Shown here piece after piece: positions 10,332-23,517 of a stretch of 64,000 nucleotides of DNA (position 1 is its first letter; every line of letters starts with the position of its first letter). The position numbers were made by a program, and so were the translations under genes. Source of the DNA: Liolophura sinensis (lineage: Eukaryota; Mollusca; Polyplacophora; Chitonida; Chitonidae); assembly GCF_032854445.1 (NCBI RefSeq), contig NW_027018081.1, forward strand, positions 26,448 through 90,447, written 5' to 3'. Below the pieces are notes generated by a model. The model did not search any database, was not told the DNA's origin, and was given only the letters and a program-made list of their open reading frames with translations.

Positions 10332-13076
10332 CCATGGAAACCAGGGAAATTTGCAATTTTTCAACAGCTGCCGATGCCTGGCTCAATTCCGCATCTTTTG
10401 GCACCTTACTGAAGTGGGTCAGTGTTCAGTTGTACTTTTTACAGCAGACTGTATCAAGTACCTTGTGTTTTTCACGTACAAATGGTGTGGTTTTTCTACA
10501 CGTAGATAAAGACATTGAGATTGTCTTGCACTTAGAAGTAAGGCAATTGCTGGGTGAGTTAAATGGGCTTCGCCCAAAGATTTGACGTCTTCTGGGCTAC
10601 CGAAGGGCACATAACTTATAGTCAAAAGTTGAATATACTAATGACAAGTCACGATTGTACAGAGTACAGTGTAGCCGATTTCAATTAACAAAAAGACCAG
10701 GTAAAAATGCAAAAGTGGAAAAACTGTTCCAGTGCTGCTGGTAAGAGGCTAATCCGACGTATTTTGTGACGAGAAATCGAATGGTGCAAACCGCGTTGCT
10801 CTCCGACCTATACTTTTGGCTGTAGCGACAATTAAATGATCATTGATGTCATAATCAGGTGCCCAGCAACGGCTCTTGCTCCATGGAAACCAGGGATATT
10901 TGCAATTTTTTAACAGCTGCCGATGCCTGGCCCAATTCCGCATCTTTTGGCACCTTATAAATGTGGGTCAGTGTTTAGTTGTACTTTTTACAGCAGACTG
11001 TATCAAGTACCTTGTGTTTTTTATGTACAAATGGTGTGGTTTTTTTACACGTAGATAAAGACATTGAGATTGTCTTGGACTTAGAAGTAAGACAATTGCT
11101 GGGTGAGTTAAATGGGCTTCGCCCAAAGATTTCAGGTCTTCTGGGCTACCGAAGGGCACATAACTTATAGTCAAAAGTTGAATATAGTAATGACCAGTCG
11201 CGATTGTACAGAGTACAGTGTAGCCGATTTCAATTAACAAAAAGACCAGGTAAAAATGCAAAAGTGGGAAAACTGTTCCAGTGCTGCTGGTAAGAGTCTA
11301 ATCCGACGTATTTTGTGACGAGAAATCGATTGGTGCAAACCGCGTTGCTCTCCGACCAATACTTTTGCCTGTAGTGACAATTGAATGATCATTTATGTCA
11401 TAATCACGTGCCCAGCAACGGCTCTTACTCCATGGAAACCAGGGAAATTTGCAATTTTTCAACAGCTGCCGATGACTGGCTCAATTCCGCATCTTTTGGC
11501 ACCTTACTGAAGTGGGTCAGTGTTCAGTTGTACTTTTTACAGCAGACTGTATCAAGTACCCTGTGTTTTTCACGTACAAATGGTGTGGTTTTTCTACACG
11601 TAGATAAAGACATTGAGATTGTCTTGCACTTAGAAGTAAGGCAATTGCTGGGTGAGTTAAATGGGCTTAGCCCAAAGATTTCAGGTCTTCTGGGCTACCG
11701 AAGGGCACATAACTTATAGTCAAAAGTTGAATATAGTAATGACCAGTCGCGATTGTACAGAGTACAGTGTAGCCGATTTCAATTAACAAAAAGACCAGGC
11801 AAAAATGCAAAATTGGAAAAACTGTTCCAGTGCTGCTGGTAAGAGGCTAATCCGACGTATTTTGTGACGAGAAATCGAATGGTGCAAACCGCGTTGCTCT
11901 CCGACCTATACGTTTGGCTGTAGCGACAATTCAATGATCATTGATGTCATAATCACGTGCCCAGCAACGGCTCTTGCTCCATGGAAACAAGGTATATTTG
12001 CAATTTTTTAACAGCTGCCGATGCCTGGCCCAATTCCGCATCTTTTGGCACCTTATAAATGTGGGTCAGTGTTTAGTTGTACTTTTTACAGCAGACTGTA
12101 TCAAGTACCTTGTGTTTTTCACTTACAAATGGTGTGGTTTTTCTACACGTAGATAAAGACATTGAGATTGTCTTGGACTTAGAAGTAAGACAATTGCTGG
12201 GTGAGTTAAATGGGCTTAGCCCAAAGATTTCAGGTCTTCTGGGCTACCGAAGGGCACATAACTTATAGTCAAAAGTTGAATATACTAATGACAAGTCACG
12301 ATTGTACAGAGTACAGTGTAGCCGATTTCAATTAACAAAAAGACCAGGTAAAAATGCAAAAGTGGAAAAACTGTTCCAGTGCTGCTGGTAAGAGGCTAAT
12401 CCGACGTATTTTGTGACGAGAAATCGAATTGTGCAAACCGCGTTGCTCTCCGACCAATACTTTTGGCTGTAGTGACAATTGAATGATCATTTATGTCATA
12501 ATCACGTGCCCAGCAACGGCTCTTACTCCATGGAAACCAGGGAAATTTGCAATTTTTCAACAGCTGCCGATGCCTGGCTCAATTCCGCATCTTTTGGCAC
12601 CTTACTGAAGTGGGTCAGTGTTCAGTTGTACTTTTTACAGCAGACTGTATCAAGTACCTTGTGTTTTTCACTTACAAATGGTGTGGTTTTTCTACACGTA
12701 GATAAAGACATTGAGATTGTCTTGCACTTAGAAGTAAGGCAATTGCTGGGTGAGTTAAATGGGCTTAGCCCAAAGATTTCAGGTCTTCTGGGCTACCGAA
12801 GGGCACATAACTTATAGTCAAAAGTTGAATATAGTAATGACCAGTCGCGATTGTACAGAGTACAGTGAAGCCGATTTCAATTAACAAAAAGATCAGGTAA
12901 AAATGCAAAAGTGGAAAAACTGTTCCAGTGCTGCTGGTAAGAGGCTAATCCGACGTATTTTGTAACGAGAAATCGAATGGTGCAAACCGCGTTGCTCTCC
13001 GACCAATACTTTTGGCTGTAGCGACAATTCAATGATCATTGATGTCATAATCACGTGCCCAGCAACGGCTCTTACT
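10332..13076 (+). repeat. Monomers 19-23, first copy of the three-monomer ABA block
   Basis: Anchors are at 10332, 10881, 11430, 11979 and 12528. Units 19-21 (A with a TGACGTC stop variant, B, A) recur as 29-31 at +5,492 bp (10 units), as 32-34 in part, and as 56-58. Monomer 22 has GAAACAAGGTATATT and recurs only as monomer 59, at 32306. Offsets for monomers 20-23 against 57-60 are all exactly 20,327 bp. Confidence 0.85.
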
Positions 13077-14725
13077 CCATGGAAACCAGGGATATTTGCA
13101 ATTTTTTAACAGCTGCCGATGCCTGGCCCAATTCCGCATCTTTTGGCACTTTATAAATGTGGGTCAGTGATTAGTTGTACTTTTTACAGCAGACTGTATC
13201 AAGTACCTTGTGTTTTTTATGTACAAATGGTCTGGTTTTTCTACACGCAGATAAAGACATTGAGATTGTCTTGGACTTAGAAGTAAGACAATTGCTGGGT
13301 GAGTTAAATGGGCTTAGCCCAAAGATTTCAGGTCATCTGGGCTACCGAAGGGCACATAACTTATAGTCAAAAGTTGAATATAGTAATGACCAGTCGCGAT
13401 TGTACAGAGTACAGTGTAGCCGGTTTCAATTAACAAAAAGACCAGGCAAAAATGCAAATGTGGAAAAACTGTTCCAGTGCTGCTGGTAAGAGTCTAATCC
13501 GACGTATTTTGTGACGAGAAATCGAATGGTGCAAACCGCGTTTCTCTCCGACCAATACTTTTGGCTGTAGTGACAATTGAATGATCATTTAATTCATAAT
13601 CACGTGCCCGACAACGGCTCTTACTCCATGGAAACCAGGGATATTTGCAATTTTTTAACAGCTGCCGATGCCTGGCCCAATTCCGCATCTTTTGGCACCT
13701 TATAAATGTGGGTCAGTGTTTAGTTGTACTTTTTACAGCAGACTGTATCAAGTACCTTGTGTTTTTTTTATGTACAAATGGTGTGGTTTTTCTACACGTA
13801 GATAAAGACATTGAGATTGTCTTGGACTTAGAAGTAAGACAATGGCTGGGTTAGTTAAATGGGCTTAGCCCAAAGATTTCAGGTCTTCTGGGCTACCGAA
13901 GGGCACATAACTTATAGTCAAAAGTTGAATATAGTAATGACCAGTTGCGATTGTACAGAGTACAGTGTAGCCGATTTCAATTAACAAAAGAACCAGGCAA
14001 AAATGCAAAAGTGGAAAAACTGTTCCAGTGCTGCTGGTAAGAGGCTAATCCGACGTATTTTGTGACGAGAAATCGAATGGTGCAAACCGCTATGCTATCC
14101 GACCAATACTTTTGGCTGTAGTGACAACTGAATGATCATTTATGTCATAATCAGGTGCCCAGCAACGGCTCTTACTCCATGGAAACCAGGGAAATTTGCA
14201 ATTTTTCAACAGCTGCCGATGCCTGGCTCAATTCCGCATCTTTTGGCACCTTACTGAAGTGGGTCAGTGTTCAGTTGTACTTTTTACAGCAGACTGTATC
14301 AAGTACCTTGTGTTTTTCACGTACAAATGGTGTGGTTTTTCTACACGTAGATAAAGACATTGAGATTGTCTTGCACTTAGAAGTAAGGCAATTGCTGGGT
14401 GAGTTAAATGGGCTTAGCCCAAAGATTTCAGGTCTTCTGGGCTACCGAAGGGCACACAACTTATAGTCAAAAGTTGAATATAGTAATGACCAGTCGCGAT
14501 TGTACAGAGTACAGTGTAGCCGATTTCAATTAACAAAAAGACCAGGCAAAAATGCAAAAGTGGAAAAACTGTTCCAGTGCTGCTGGTAAGAGGCTAATCC
14601 GACGTATTTTGTGACGAGAAATCGAATGGTGCAAACCGCGTTGCTCTCCGACCAATAATTTTGGCTGTAGCGCCACTTCAATGATCATTGATGTCATAAT
14701 CACGTGCCCAGCAACTGCTCTTGCT
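13077..14725 (+). repeat. Monomers 24-26, source of the CACGCAGATA and CCCGACAACGG variants
   Basis: Anchors are at 13077, 13626 and 14177. Monomer 24 carries CACGCAGATA instead of CACGTAGATA. Monomer 25 is preceded by CATTTAATTCATAATC and CCCGACAACGG, and has AATGGCTGGGTTAG. Monomer 26 is preceded by CCGCTATGCTATCC. The same private variants return in the same order around 20.2-20.8, 22.5-23.5, 24.1-24.6 and 26.4-27.4 kb. Confidence 0.85.
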
Positions 14726-17470
14726 CCATGGAAACCAGGGATATTTGCAATTTTTTAACAGCTGCCGATGCCTGGCCCAATTCCGCATCTTTTGGCACCT
14801 TATAAATGTGGGTCAGTGTTTAGTTGTACTTTTTACAGCAGACTGTATCAAGTACCTTGTCTTTTTTATGTACAAATGGTGTGGTTTTTCTACACGTAGA
14901 TAAAGACATTGAGATTGTCTTGGACTTAGAAGTAAGACAATTGCTGGGTGAGTTAAATGGGCTTGGCCCAAAGATTTCAGGTCTTCTGGGCTACCGAAGG
15001 GCACATAACTTATAGTCAAAAGTTGAATATAGTAATGACCAGTCGCGATTGTACAGAGTACAGTGTAGCCGATTTCAATTAACAAAAAGACCAGGCAAAA
15101 ATGCAAAAGTGGAAAAACTGTTCCAGTGCTGCTGGTAAGAGGCTAATCCGACGTATTTTGTGACGAGAAATCGAATGGTGCAAACCGCGTTGCTCTCCGA
15201 CCTATACTTTTGGCTGTAGCGACAATTCAATGATCATTGATGTCATAATCACGTGCCCAGTAACGGCTCTTGCTCCATGGAAACCAGGTATATTTGCAAT
15301 TTTTTAACAGCTGCCGATGCCTGGCTCAATTACGCATCTTTTGGCACCTTATAAATGTGGGTCAGTGTTTAGTTGTACTTTTTACAGCAGACTGTATCAA
15401 GTACCTTGTGTTTTTTATGTACAAATGGTGTGGTTTTTCTACACGTAGATAAAGACATTGAGATTGTCTTGGACTTAGAAGTAAGACAATTGCTGGGTGA
15501 GTTAAATGGGCTTGGCCCAAAGATTTCAGGTCTTCTGTGCTACCGAAGGGCACATAACTTATAGTCAAAAGTTGAATATAGTAATGACCAGTCGCGATTG
15601 TACAGAGTACAGTGTAGCCGATTTCAATTAACAAAAAGACCAGGCAAAAATGCAAAAGTGGAAAAACTGTTCCAGTGCTGCTGGTAAGAGGCTAATCCGA
15701 CGTATTTTGTGACGAGAAATTGAACGGTGCAAACCGCGATGCTCTCCGACCAATACTTTTGGATGTAGTGGCAATTGAATGATCATTTATGTCATAATCA
15801 CGTGCCCAGCAACGGCTCTTACTCCATGGAAACCAGGGAAATTTGCAATTTTTCAACAGCTGCCGATGCCTGGCTCAATTCCGCATCTTTTGGCACCTTA
15901 CTGAAGTGGGTCAGTGTTCAGTTGTACTTTTTACAGCAGACTGTATCAAGTACCTTGTGTTTTTCACGTACAAATGGTGTGGTTTTTCTACACGTAGATA
16001 AAGACATTGAGATTGTCTTGCACTTAGAAGTAAGGCAATTGCTGGGTGAGTTAAATGGGCTTAGCCCAAAGATTTGACGTCTTCTGGGCTACCGAAGGGC
16101 ACATAACTTATAGTCAAAAGTTGAATATACTAATGACAAGTCACGATTGTACAGAGTACAGTGTAGCCGATTTCAATTAACAAAAAGACCAGGTAAAAAT
16201 GCAAAAGTGGAAAAACTGTTCCAGTGCTGCTGGTAAGAGGCTAATCCGACGTATTTTGTGACGAGAAATCGAATGGTGCAAACCGCGTTGCTCTCCGACC
16301 TATACTTTTGGCTGTAGCGACAATTCAATGATCATTGATGTCATAATCACGTGCCCAGCAACGGCTCTTGCTCCATGGAAACCAGGGATATTTGCAATTT
16401 TTTAACAGCTGCCGATGCCTGGCCCAATTCCGCATCTTTTGGCACCTTATAAATGTGGGTCAGTGTTTAGTTGTACTTTTTACAGCAGACTGTATCAAGT
16501 ACCTTGTGTTTTTTATGTACAAATGGTGTGGTTTTTTTACACGTAGATAAAGACATTGAGATTGTCTTGGACTTAGAAGTAAGACAATTGCTGGGTGAGT
16601 TAAATGGGCTTCGCCCAAAGATTTCAGGTCTTCTGGGCTACCGAAGGGCACATAACTTATAGTCAAAAGTTGAATATAGTAATGACCAGTCGCGATTGTA
16701 CAGAGTACAGTGTAGCCGATTTCAATTAACAAAAAGACCAGGCAAAAATGCAAAAGTGGGAAAACTGTTCCAGTGCTGCTGGTAAGAGGCTAATCCGACG
16801 TATTTTGTGACGAGAAATCGATTGGTGCAAACCGCGTTGCTCTCCGACCAATACTTTTGCCTGTAGTGACAATTGAATGATCATTTAGGTCATAATCACG
16901 TGCCCAGCAACGGCTCTTACTCCATGGAAACCAGGGAAATTTGCAATTTTTCAACAGCTGCCGATGACTGGCTCAATTCCGCATCTTTTGGCACCTTACT
17001 GAAGTGGGTCAGTGTTCAGTTGTACTTTTTACAGCAGACTGTATCAAGTACCTTGTGTTTTTCACGTACAAATGGTGTGGTTTTTCTACACGTAGATAAA
17101 GACATTGAGATTGTCTTGCACTTAGAAGTAAGGCAATTGCTGGGTGAGTTAAATGGGCTTAGCCCAAAGATTTCAGGTCTTCTGGGCTACCGAAGGGCAC
17201 ATAACTTATAGTCAAAAGTTGAATATAGTAATGACCAGTCGCGATTGTACAGAGTACAGTGTAGCCGATTTCAATTAACAAAAAGACCAGGCAAAAATGC
17301 AAAATTGGAAAAACTGTTCCAGTGCTGCTGGTAAGAGGCTAATCCGACGTATTTTGTGACGAGAAATTGAACGGTGCAAACCGCGATGCTCTCCGACCAA
17401 TACTTTTGGATGTAGTGGCAATTGAATGATCATTTATGTCATAATCACGTGCCCAGCAACGGCTCTTACT
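14726..17470 (+). repeat. Monomers 27-31, five-monomer block repeated at 29561
   Basis: Anchors 14726, 15275, 15824, 16373 and 16922 correspond to 29561, 30110, 30659, 31208 and 31757. All five are exactly 14,835 bp apart. Shared private variants include GCGCCACTTCAATG upstream of the first unit, GCAACTGCTCTTG, and CAGTAACGGCTC before the second. The order of types is B, B, A, B, A. A few substitutions separate the copies. Confidence 0.88.
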
Positions 17471-19668
17471 CCATGGAAACCAGGGAAATTTGCAATTTTT
17501 CAACAGCTGCCGATGCCTGGCTCAATTCCGCATCTTTTGGCACCTTACTGAAGTGGGTCAGTGTTCAGTTGTACTTTTTACAGCAGACTGTATCAAGTAC
17601 CTTGTGTTTTTCACGTACAAATGGTGTGGTTTTTCTACACGTAGATAAAGACATTGAGATTGTCTTGCACTTAGAAGTAAGGCAATTGCTGGGTGAGTTA
17701 AATGGGCTTAGCCCAAAGATTTGACGTCTTCTGGGCTACCGAAGGGCACATAACTTATAGTCAAAAGTTGAATATACTAATGACAAGTCACGATTGTACA
17801 GAGTACAGTGTAGCCGATTTCAATTAACAAAAAGACCAGGTAAAAATGCAAAAGTGGAAAAACTGTTCCAGTGCTGCTGGTAAGAGGCTAATCCGACGTA
17901 TTTTGTGACGAGAAATCGAATGGTGCAAACCGCGTTGCTCTCCGACCTATACTTTTGGCTGTAGCGACAATTCAATGATCATTGATGTCATAATCACGTG
18001 CCCAGCAACGGCTCTTGCTCCATGGAAACCAGGGATATTTGCAATTTTTTAACAGCTGCCGATGCCTGGCCCAATTCCGCATCTTTTGGCACCTTATAAA
18101 TGTGGGTCAGTGTTTAGTTGTACTTTTTACAGCAGACTGTATCAAGTACCTTGTGTTTTTTATGTACAAATGGTGTGGTTTTTTTACACGTAGATAAAGA
18201 CATTGAGATTGTCTTGGACTTAGAAGTAAGACAATTGCTGGGTGAGTTAAATGGGCTTCGCCCAAAGATTTCAGGTCTTCTGGGCTACCGAAGGGCACAT
18301 AACTTATAGTCAAAAGTTGAATATAGTAATGACCAGTCGCGATTGTACAGAGTACAGTGTAGCCGATTTCAATTAACAAAAAGACCAGGCAAAAAATGCA
18401 AAAGTGGGAAAACTGTTCCAGTGCTGCTGGTAAGAGGCTAATCCGACGTATTTTGTGACGAGAAATCGATTGGTGCAAACCGCGTTGCTCTTCCGACCAA
18501 TACTTTTGCCTGTAGTGACAATTGAATGATCATTTAGGTCATAATCACGTGCCCAGCAACGGCTCTTACTCCATGGAAACCAGGGAAATTTGCAATTTTT
18601 TAACAGCTGCCGATGCCTGGCAAAATTCCGCATCTTTTGGCACCTTATAAATGTGGGTCAGTGTTTAGTTGTTCTTTTTACAGCAGACTGTATCAAGTAC
18701 CTTTTTTTTTTTATGTACAAATGGTCTGGTTTTTCTACACGTAGATAAAGACATTGAGATTGTCTTGCACTTAGAAGTAAGACAATTGCTGGGTGAGTTA
18801 AATGGGCTTGGCCCAAAGATTTCAGGTCTTCTGGGCTACCGAAGGGCACATAACTTATAGTCAAAAGTTGAATATAGTAATGACCAGTCGCGATTGTACA
18901 GAGTACAGTGTAGCCGATTTCAATTAACAAAAAGACCAGGTAAAAATGCAAAAGTGGAAAAACTGTTCCAGTGCTGCTGGTAAGAGGCTAATCCGACGTA
19001 TTTTGTGACGAGAAATCGAATGGTGCAAACCGCGTTGCTCTCCGACCAATACTTTTGGCTGTAGTGACAAATGAATGATCATTTATGTCATAATCACGTG
19101 CCCAGCAACGGCTCTTACACCATGGAAACCAGGGATATTTGCAATTTTTCAACAGCTGCCGATGCCTGGCTCAATTCCGCATCTTTTGGCACCTTACTGA
19201 AGTGGGTCAGTGTTCAGTTGTACTTTTTACAGCAGACTGTATCAAGTACCTTGTGTTTTTTATGTACAAATGGTGTGGTTTTTCTACACGTAGATAAAGA
19301 CATTGAGATTGTCTTGGACTTAGAAGTAAGACAATTGCTGGGTGAGTTAAATGGGCTTGGCCCAAAGATTTCAGGTCTTCTGGGCTACCGAAGGGCACAT
19401 AACTTATAGTCAAAAGTTGAATATAGTAATGACCAGTCGCGATTGTACAGAGTACAGTGTAGCCGATTTCAATTAACAAAAAGACCAGGCAAAAATGCAA
19501 AAGTGGGAAAACTGTTCCAGTGCTGCTGGTAAGAGGCTAATCCGACGTATTTTGTGACGAGAAATCGATTGGTGCAAACCGCGTTGCTCTCCGACCAATA
19601 CTTTTGCCTGTAGTGACAATTGAATGATCATTTATGTCATAATCACGTGCCCAGCAACGGCTCTTACT
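17471..19668 (+). repeat. Monomers 32-35, tandem copy of 29-31 ending in a fusion unit
   Basis: Anchors are at 17471, 18020, 18571 and 19120. Units 32 and 33 repeat 29 and 30 at +1,647 bp. Unit 34 begins as a copy of 31, including the private CATTTAGGTCAT. It turns into B sequence between 18587 and 18601. Its second half carries an 11-T run at 18702-18712, where other units read TTGTGTTTTTTA. Monomer 35 is an A-to-B mosaic. Confidence 0.85.
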
Positions 19669-22600
19669 CCATGGAAACCAGGGATATTTGCAATTTTTCA
19701 ACAGCTGCCGATGACTGGCTCAATTCCGCATCTTTTGGCACCTTACTGAAGTGGGTCAGTGTTCAGTTGTACTTTTTACAGCAGACTGTATCAAGTACCT
19801 TGTGTTTTTCACGTACAAATGGTGTGGTTTTTCTACACGTAGATAAAGACATTGAGATTGTCTTGCACTTAGAAGTAAGGCAATTGCTGGGTGAGTTAAA
19901 TGGGCTTAGCCCAAAGATTTCAGGTCTTCTGGGCTACCGAAGGGCACATAACTTATAGTCAAAAGTTGAATATAGTAATGACCAGTCGCGATTGTACAGA
20001 GTACAGTGAAGCCGATTTCAATTAACAAAAAGACCAGGTAAAAATGCAAAAGTGGAAAAACTGTTCCAGTGCTGCTGGTAAGAGGCTAATCCGACGTATT
20101 TTGTAACGAGAAATCGAATGGTGCAAACCGCGTTGCTCTCCGACCAATACTTTTGGCTGTAGCGACAATTGAATGATCATTGATGTCATAATCACGTGCC
20201 CAGCAACGGCTCTTACTCCATGGAAACCAGGGATATTTGCAATTTTTTAACAGCTGCCGATGCCTGGCCCAATTCCGCATTTTTTGGCACTTTATAAATG
20301 TGGGTCAGTGATTAGTTGTACTTTTTACAGCAGACTGTATCAAGTACCTTGTGTTTTTTATGTACAAATGGTCTGGTTTTTCTACACGCAGATAAAGACA
20401 TTGAGATTGTCTTGGACTTAGAAGTAAGACAATTGCTGGGTGAGTTAAATGGGCTTAGCCCAAAGATTTCAGGTCATCTGGGCTACCGAAGGGCACATAA
20501 CTTATAGTCAAAAGTTGAATATAGTAATGACCAGTCGCGATTGTACAGAGTACAGTGTAGCCGGTTTCAATTAACAAAAAGACCAGGCAAAAATGCAAAT
20601 GTGGAAAAACTGTTCCAGTGCTGCTGGTAAGAGTCTAATCCGACGTATTTTGTGACGAGAAATCGAATGGTGCAAACCGCGTTTCTCTCCGACCAATACT
20701 TTTGGCTGTAGTGACAATTGAATGATCATTTAATTCATAATCACGTGCCCGACAACGGCTCTTACTCCATGGAAACCAGGGATATTTGCAATTTTTTAAC
20801 AGCTGCCGATGCCTGGCCCAATTCCGCATCTTTTGGCACCTTATAAATGTGGGTCAGTGTTTAGTTGTACTTTTACAGCAGACTGTATCAAGTACCTTGT
20901 GTTTTTCATGTACAAATGGTCTGGTTTTTCTACACGTAGATAAAGACATTGAGATTGTCTTGGACTTAGAAGTAAGACAATTGCTGGGTGAGTTAAATGG
21001 GCTTAGCCCAAAGATTTCAGGTCTTCTGGGCTACCGAAGGGCACATAACTTATAGTCAAAAGTTGAATATAGTAATGACCAGTCGCGATTGTACATAGTA
21101 CAGTGTAGCCGATTTCAATTAACAAATAGACCAGGCAAAAATGCAAAATTGGAAAAATTGTTCCAGTGCTGCTGGTAAGAGGCTAATCCGACGTATTTTG
21201 TGACGAGAAATCGAATGGTGCAAACCGCGTTGCTCTCCGACCAATACTTTTGGCTGTAGTGACAATTGAATGATCATTTATGTCATAATCACGTGCCCAG
21301 CAACGGCTCTTACTCCATGGAAACCAGGGAAATTTGCAATTTTTCGACAGCTGCCGATGCCTGGCTCAATTCCGCATCTTTTGGCACCTTACTGAAGTGG
21401 GTCAGTGTTCAGTTGTACTTTTTACAGCAGACTGTATCAAGTACCTTGTGTTTTTCACGTACAAATGGTCTGGTTTTTCTACACGTAGTTAAAGACATTG
21501 AGATTGTCTTGCACTTAGAAGTAAGACAATTGCTGGGTGAGTTAAATGGGCTTGGCCCAAAGATTTCAGGTCTTCTGGGCTACCGAAGGGCAAATAACTT
21601 ATAGTCAAAAGTTGAATATAGTAATGACCAGTCGCGATGGTACATAGTACAGTGTAGCCGATTTCAATTAACAAAAGACCAGGTAAAAATGCAAAAGTGG
21701 AAAAACTGTTCCAGTGCTGCTGGTAAGAGGCTAATCCGACGTTTTTTTGTGAGGAGAAATCGAATGGTGCAAACCGCGTTGCTCTCCGACCTATACTTTT
21801 GGCTGTAGCGACAATTCAATGATCATTGATGTCATAATCACGTGCCCAGCAACGGCTCTTGCTCCATGGAAACCAGGGATATTTGCAATTTTTTAACAGC
21901 TGCCGATGCCTGGCCCAATTCCGCATCTTTTGGCACCTTATAAATGTGGGTCAGTGTTTAGTTGTACTTTTTACAGCAGACTGTATCAAGTACCTTGTGT
22001 TTTTTATGTACAAATGGTGTGGTTTTTCTACACGTAGATAAAGACATTGAGATTGTCTTGGACTTAGAAGTAAGACAATTGCTGGGTGAGTTAAATGGGC
22101 TTGGCCCAAAGATTCAGGTCTTCTGGGCTACCGAAGGGCACATAACTTATAGTCAAAAGTTGAATATAGTAATGACCAGTCGCGATTGTACAGAGTACAG
22201 TGTAGCCGATTTCAATTAACAAAAAGACCAGGCAAAAATGCAAAAGTGGGAAACTGTTCCAGTGCTGCTGGTAAGAGGCTAATCCGACGTATTTTGTGAC
22301 GAGAAATCGATTGGTGCAAACCGCGTTGCTCTCCGACCAATACTTTTGCCTGTAGTGACAATTGAATGATCATTTATGTCATAATCACGTGCCAGCAACG
22401 GCTCTTACTCCATGGAAACCAGGGAAATTTGCAATTTTTCAACAGCTGCCGATGACTGGCTCAATTCCGCATCTTTTGGCACCTTACTGAAGTGGGTCAG
22501 TGTTCAGTTGTACTTTTTTTTACAGCAGACTGTATCAAGTACCTTGTGTTTTTTTATGTACAAATGGTCTGGTTTTTCTACACGCAGATAAAGACATTGA

Positions 22601-23517
22601 GATTGTCTTGGACTTAGAAGTAAGACAATTGCTGGGTGAGTTAAATGGGCTTAGCCCAAAGATTTCAGGTCATCTGGGCTACCGAAGGGCACATAACTTA
22701 TAGTCAAAAAGTTGAATATAGTAATGACCAGTCGCGATTGTACAGAGTACAGTGTAGCCGGTTTCAATTAACAAAAAGACCAGGCAAAAATGCAAATGTG
22801 GAAAAACTATTCCAGTGCTGCTGGTAAGAGTCTAATCCGACGTATTTTGTGACGAGAAATCGAATGGTGCAAACCGCGTTGCTCTCCGACCAATACTTTT
22901 GGCTGTAGTGACAATTGAATGATCATTTAACTCATAATCACGTGCCCGACAACGGCTCTTACTCCATGGAAACCAGGGATATTTGCAATTTTTTAACAGC
23001 TGCCGATGCCTGGCCCAATTCCCGCATCTTTTGGCACCTTATAAATGTGGGTCAGTGTTTAGTTGTACTTTTTACAGCAGACTGTATCAAGTACCTTGTG
23101 TTTTTTTTTATGTACAAATGGTGTGGTTTTTCTACACGTAGATAAAGACATTGAGATTGTCTTGGACTTAGAAGTAAGACAATGGCTGGGTTAGTTAAAT
23201 GGGCTTAGCCCAAAGATTTCAGGTCTTCTGGGCTACCGAAGGGCACATAACTTATAGTCAAAAGTTGAATATAGTAATGACCAGTTGCGATTGTACAGAG
23301 TACAGTGTAGCCGATTTCAATTAACAAAAATACCAGGCAAAATGCAAAAGTGGAAAAACTGTTCCAGTGCTGCTGGTAAGAGGCTAATCCGACGTATTTT
23401 TGTGACGAGAAATCGAATGGTGCAAACCGCTATGCTATCCGACCAATACTTTTTGGCTGTAGTGACAATTGAATGATCATTTATGTCATAATCACGTGCC
23501 CAGCAACGGCTCTTACT
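19669..23517 (+). repeat. Seven-monomer tandem block, copy 1 (monomers 36-42)
   Basis: Anchors 19669, 20218, 20767, 21315, 21864, 22410 and 22964 correspond one for one to the next block at +3,849 bp. Local offsets of 3,846-3,852 come from single-base indels. Shared markers are ACAGTGAAGCCG upstream of unit 37 (20007 and 23856), the CACGCAGATA unit, the CCCGACAACGG unit, and TTTCGACAG in unit 39. Unit 41 is a fusion of an A unit like 31 with a unit like 24. Its last 1.4 kb falls in the indel-rich tract. Confidence 0.88.

Noticed and set aside
13420-13435. Pol III B-box-like GGTTTCAATTA in some units
   Set aside because: Two of the core positions (TCGA) do not match, most units have GATTTCAATTA, and no A box is found at a suitable distance.
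18702-18712. 11-T run as a possible Pol III terminator or poly-A relic
   Set aside because: It occurs in one unit only and arises from two G-to-T changes joining existing T runs, so it has no supporting context.
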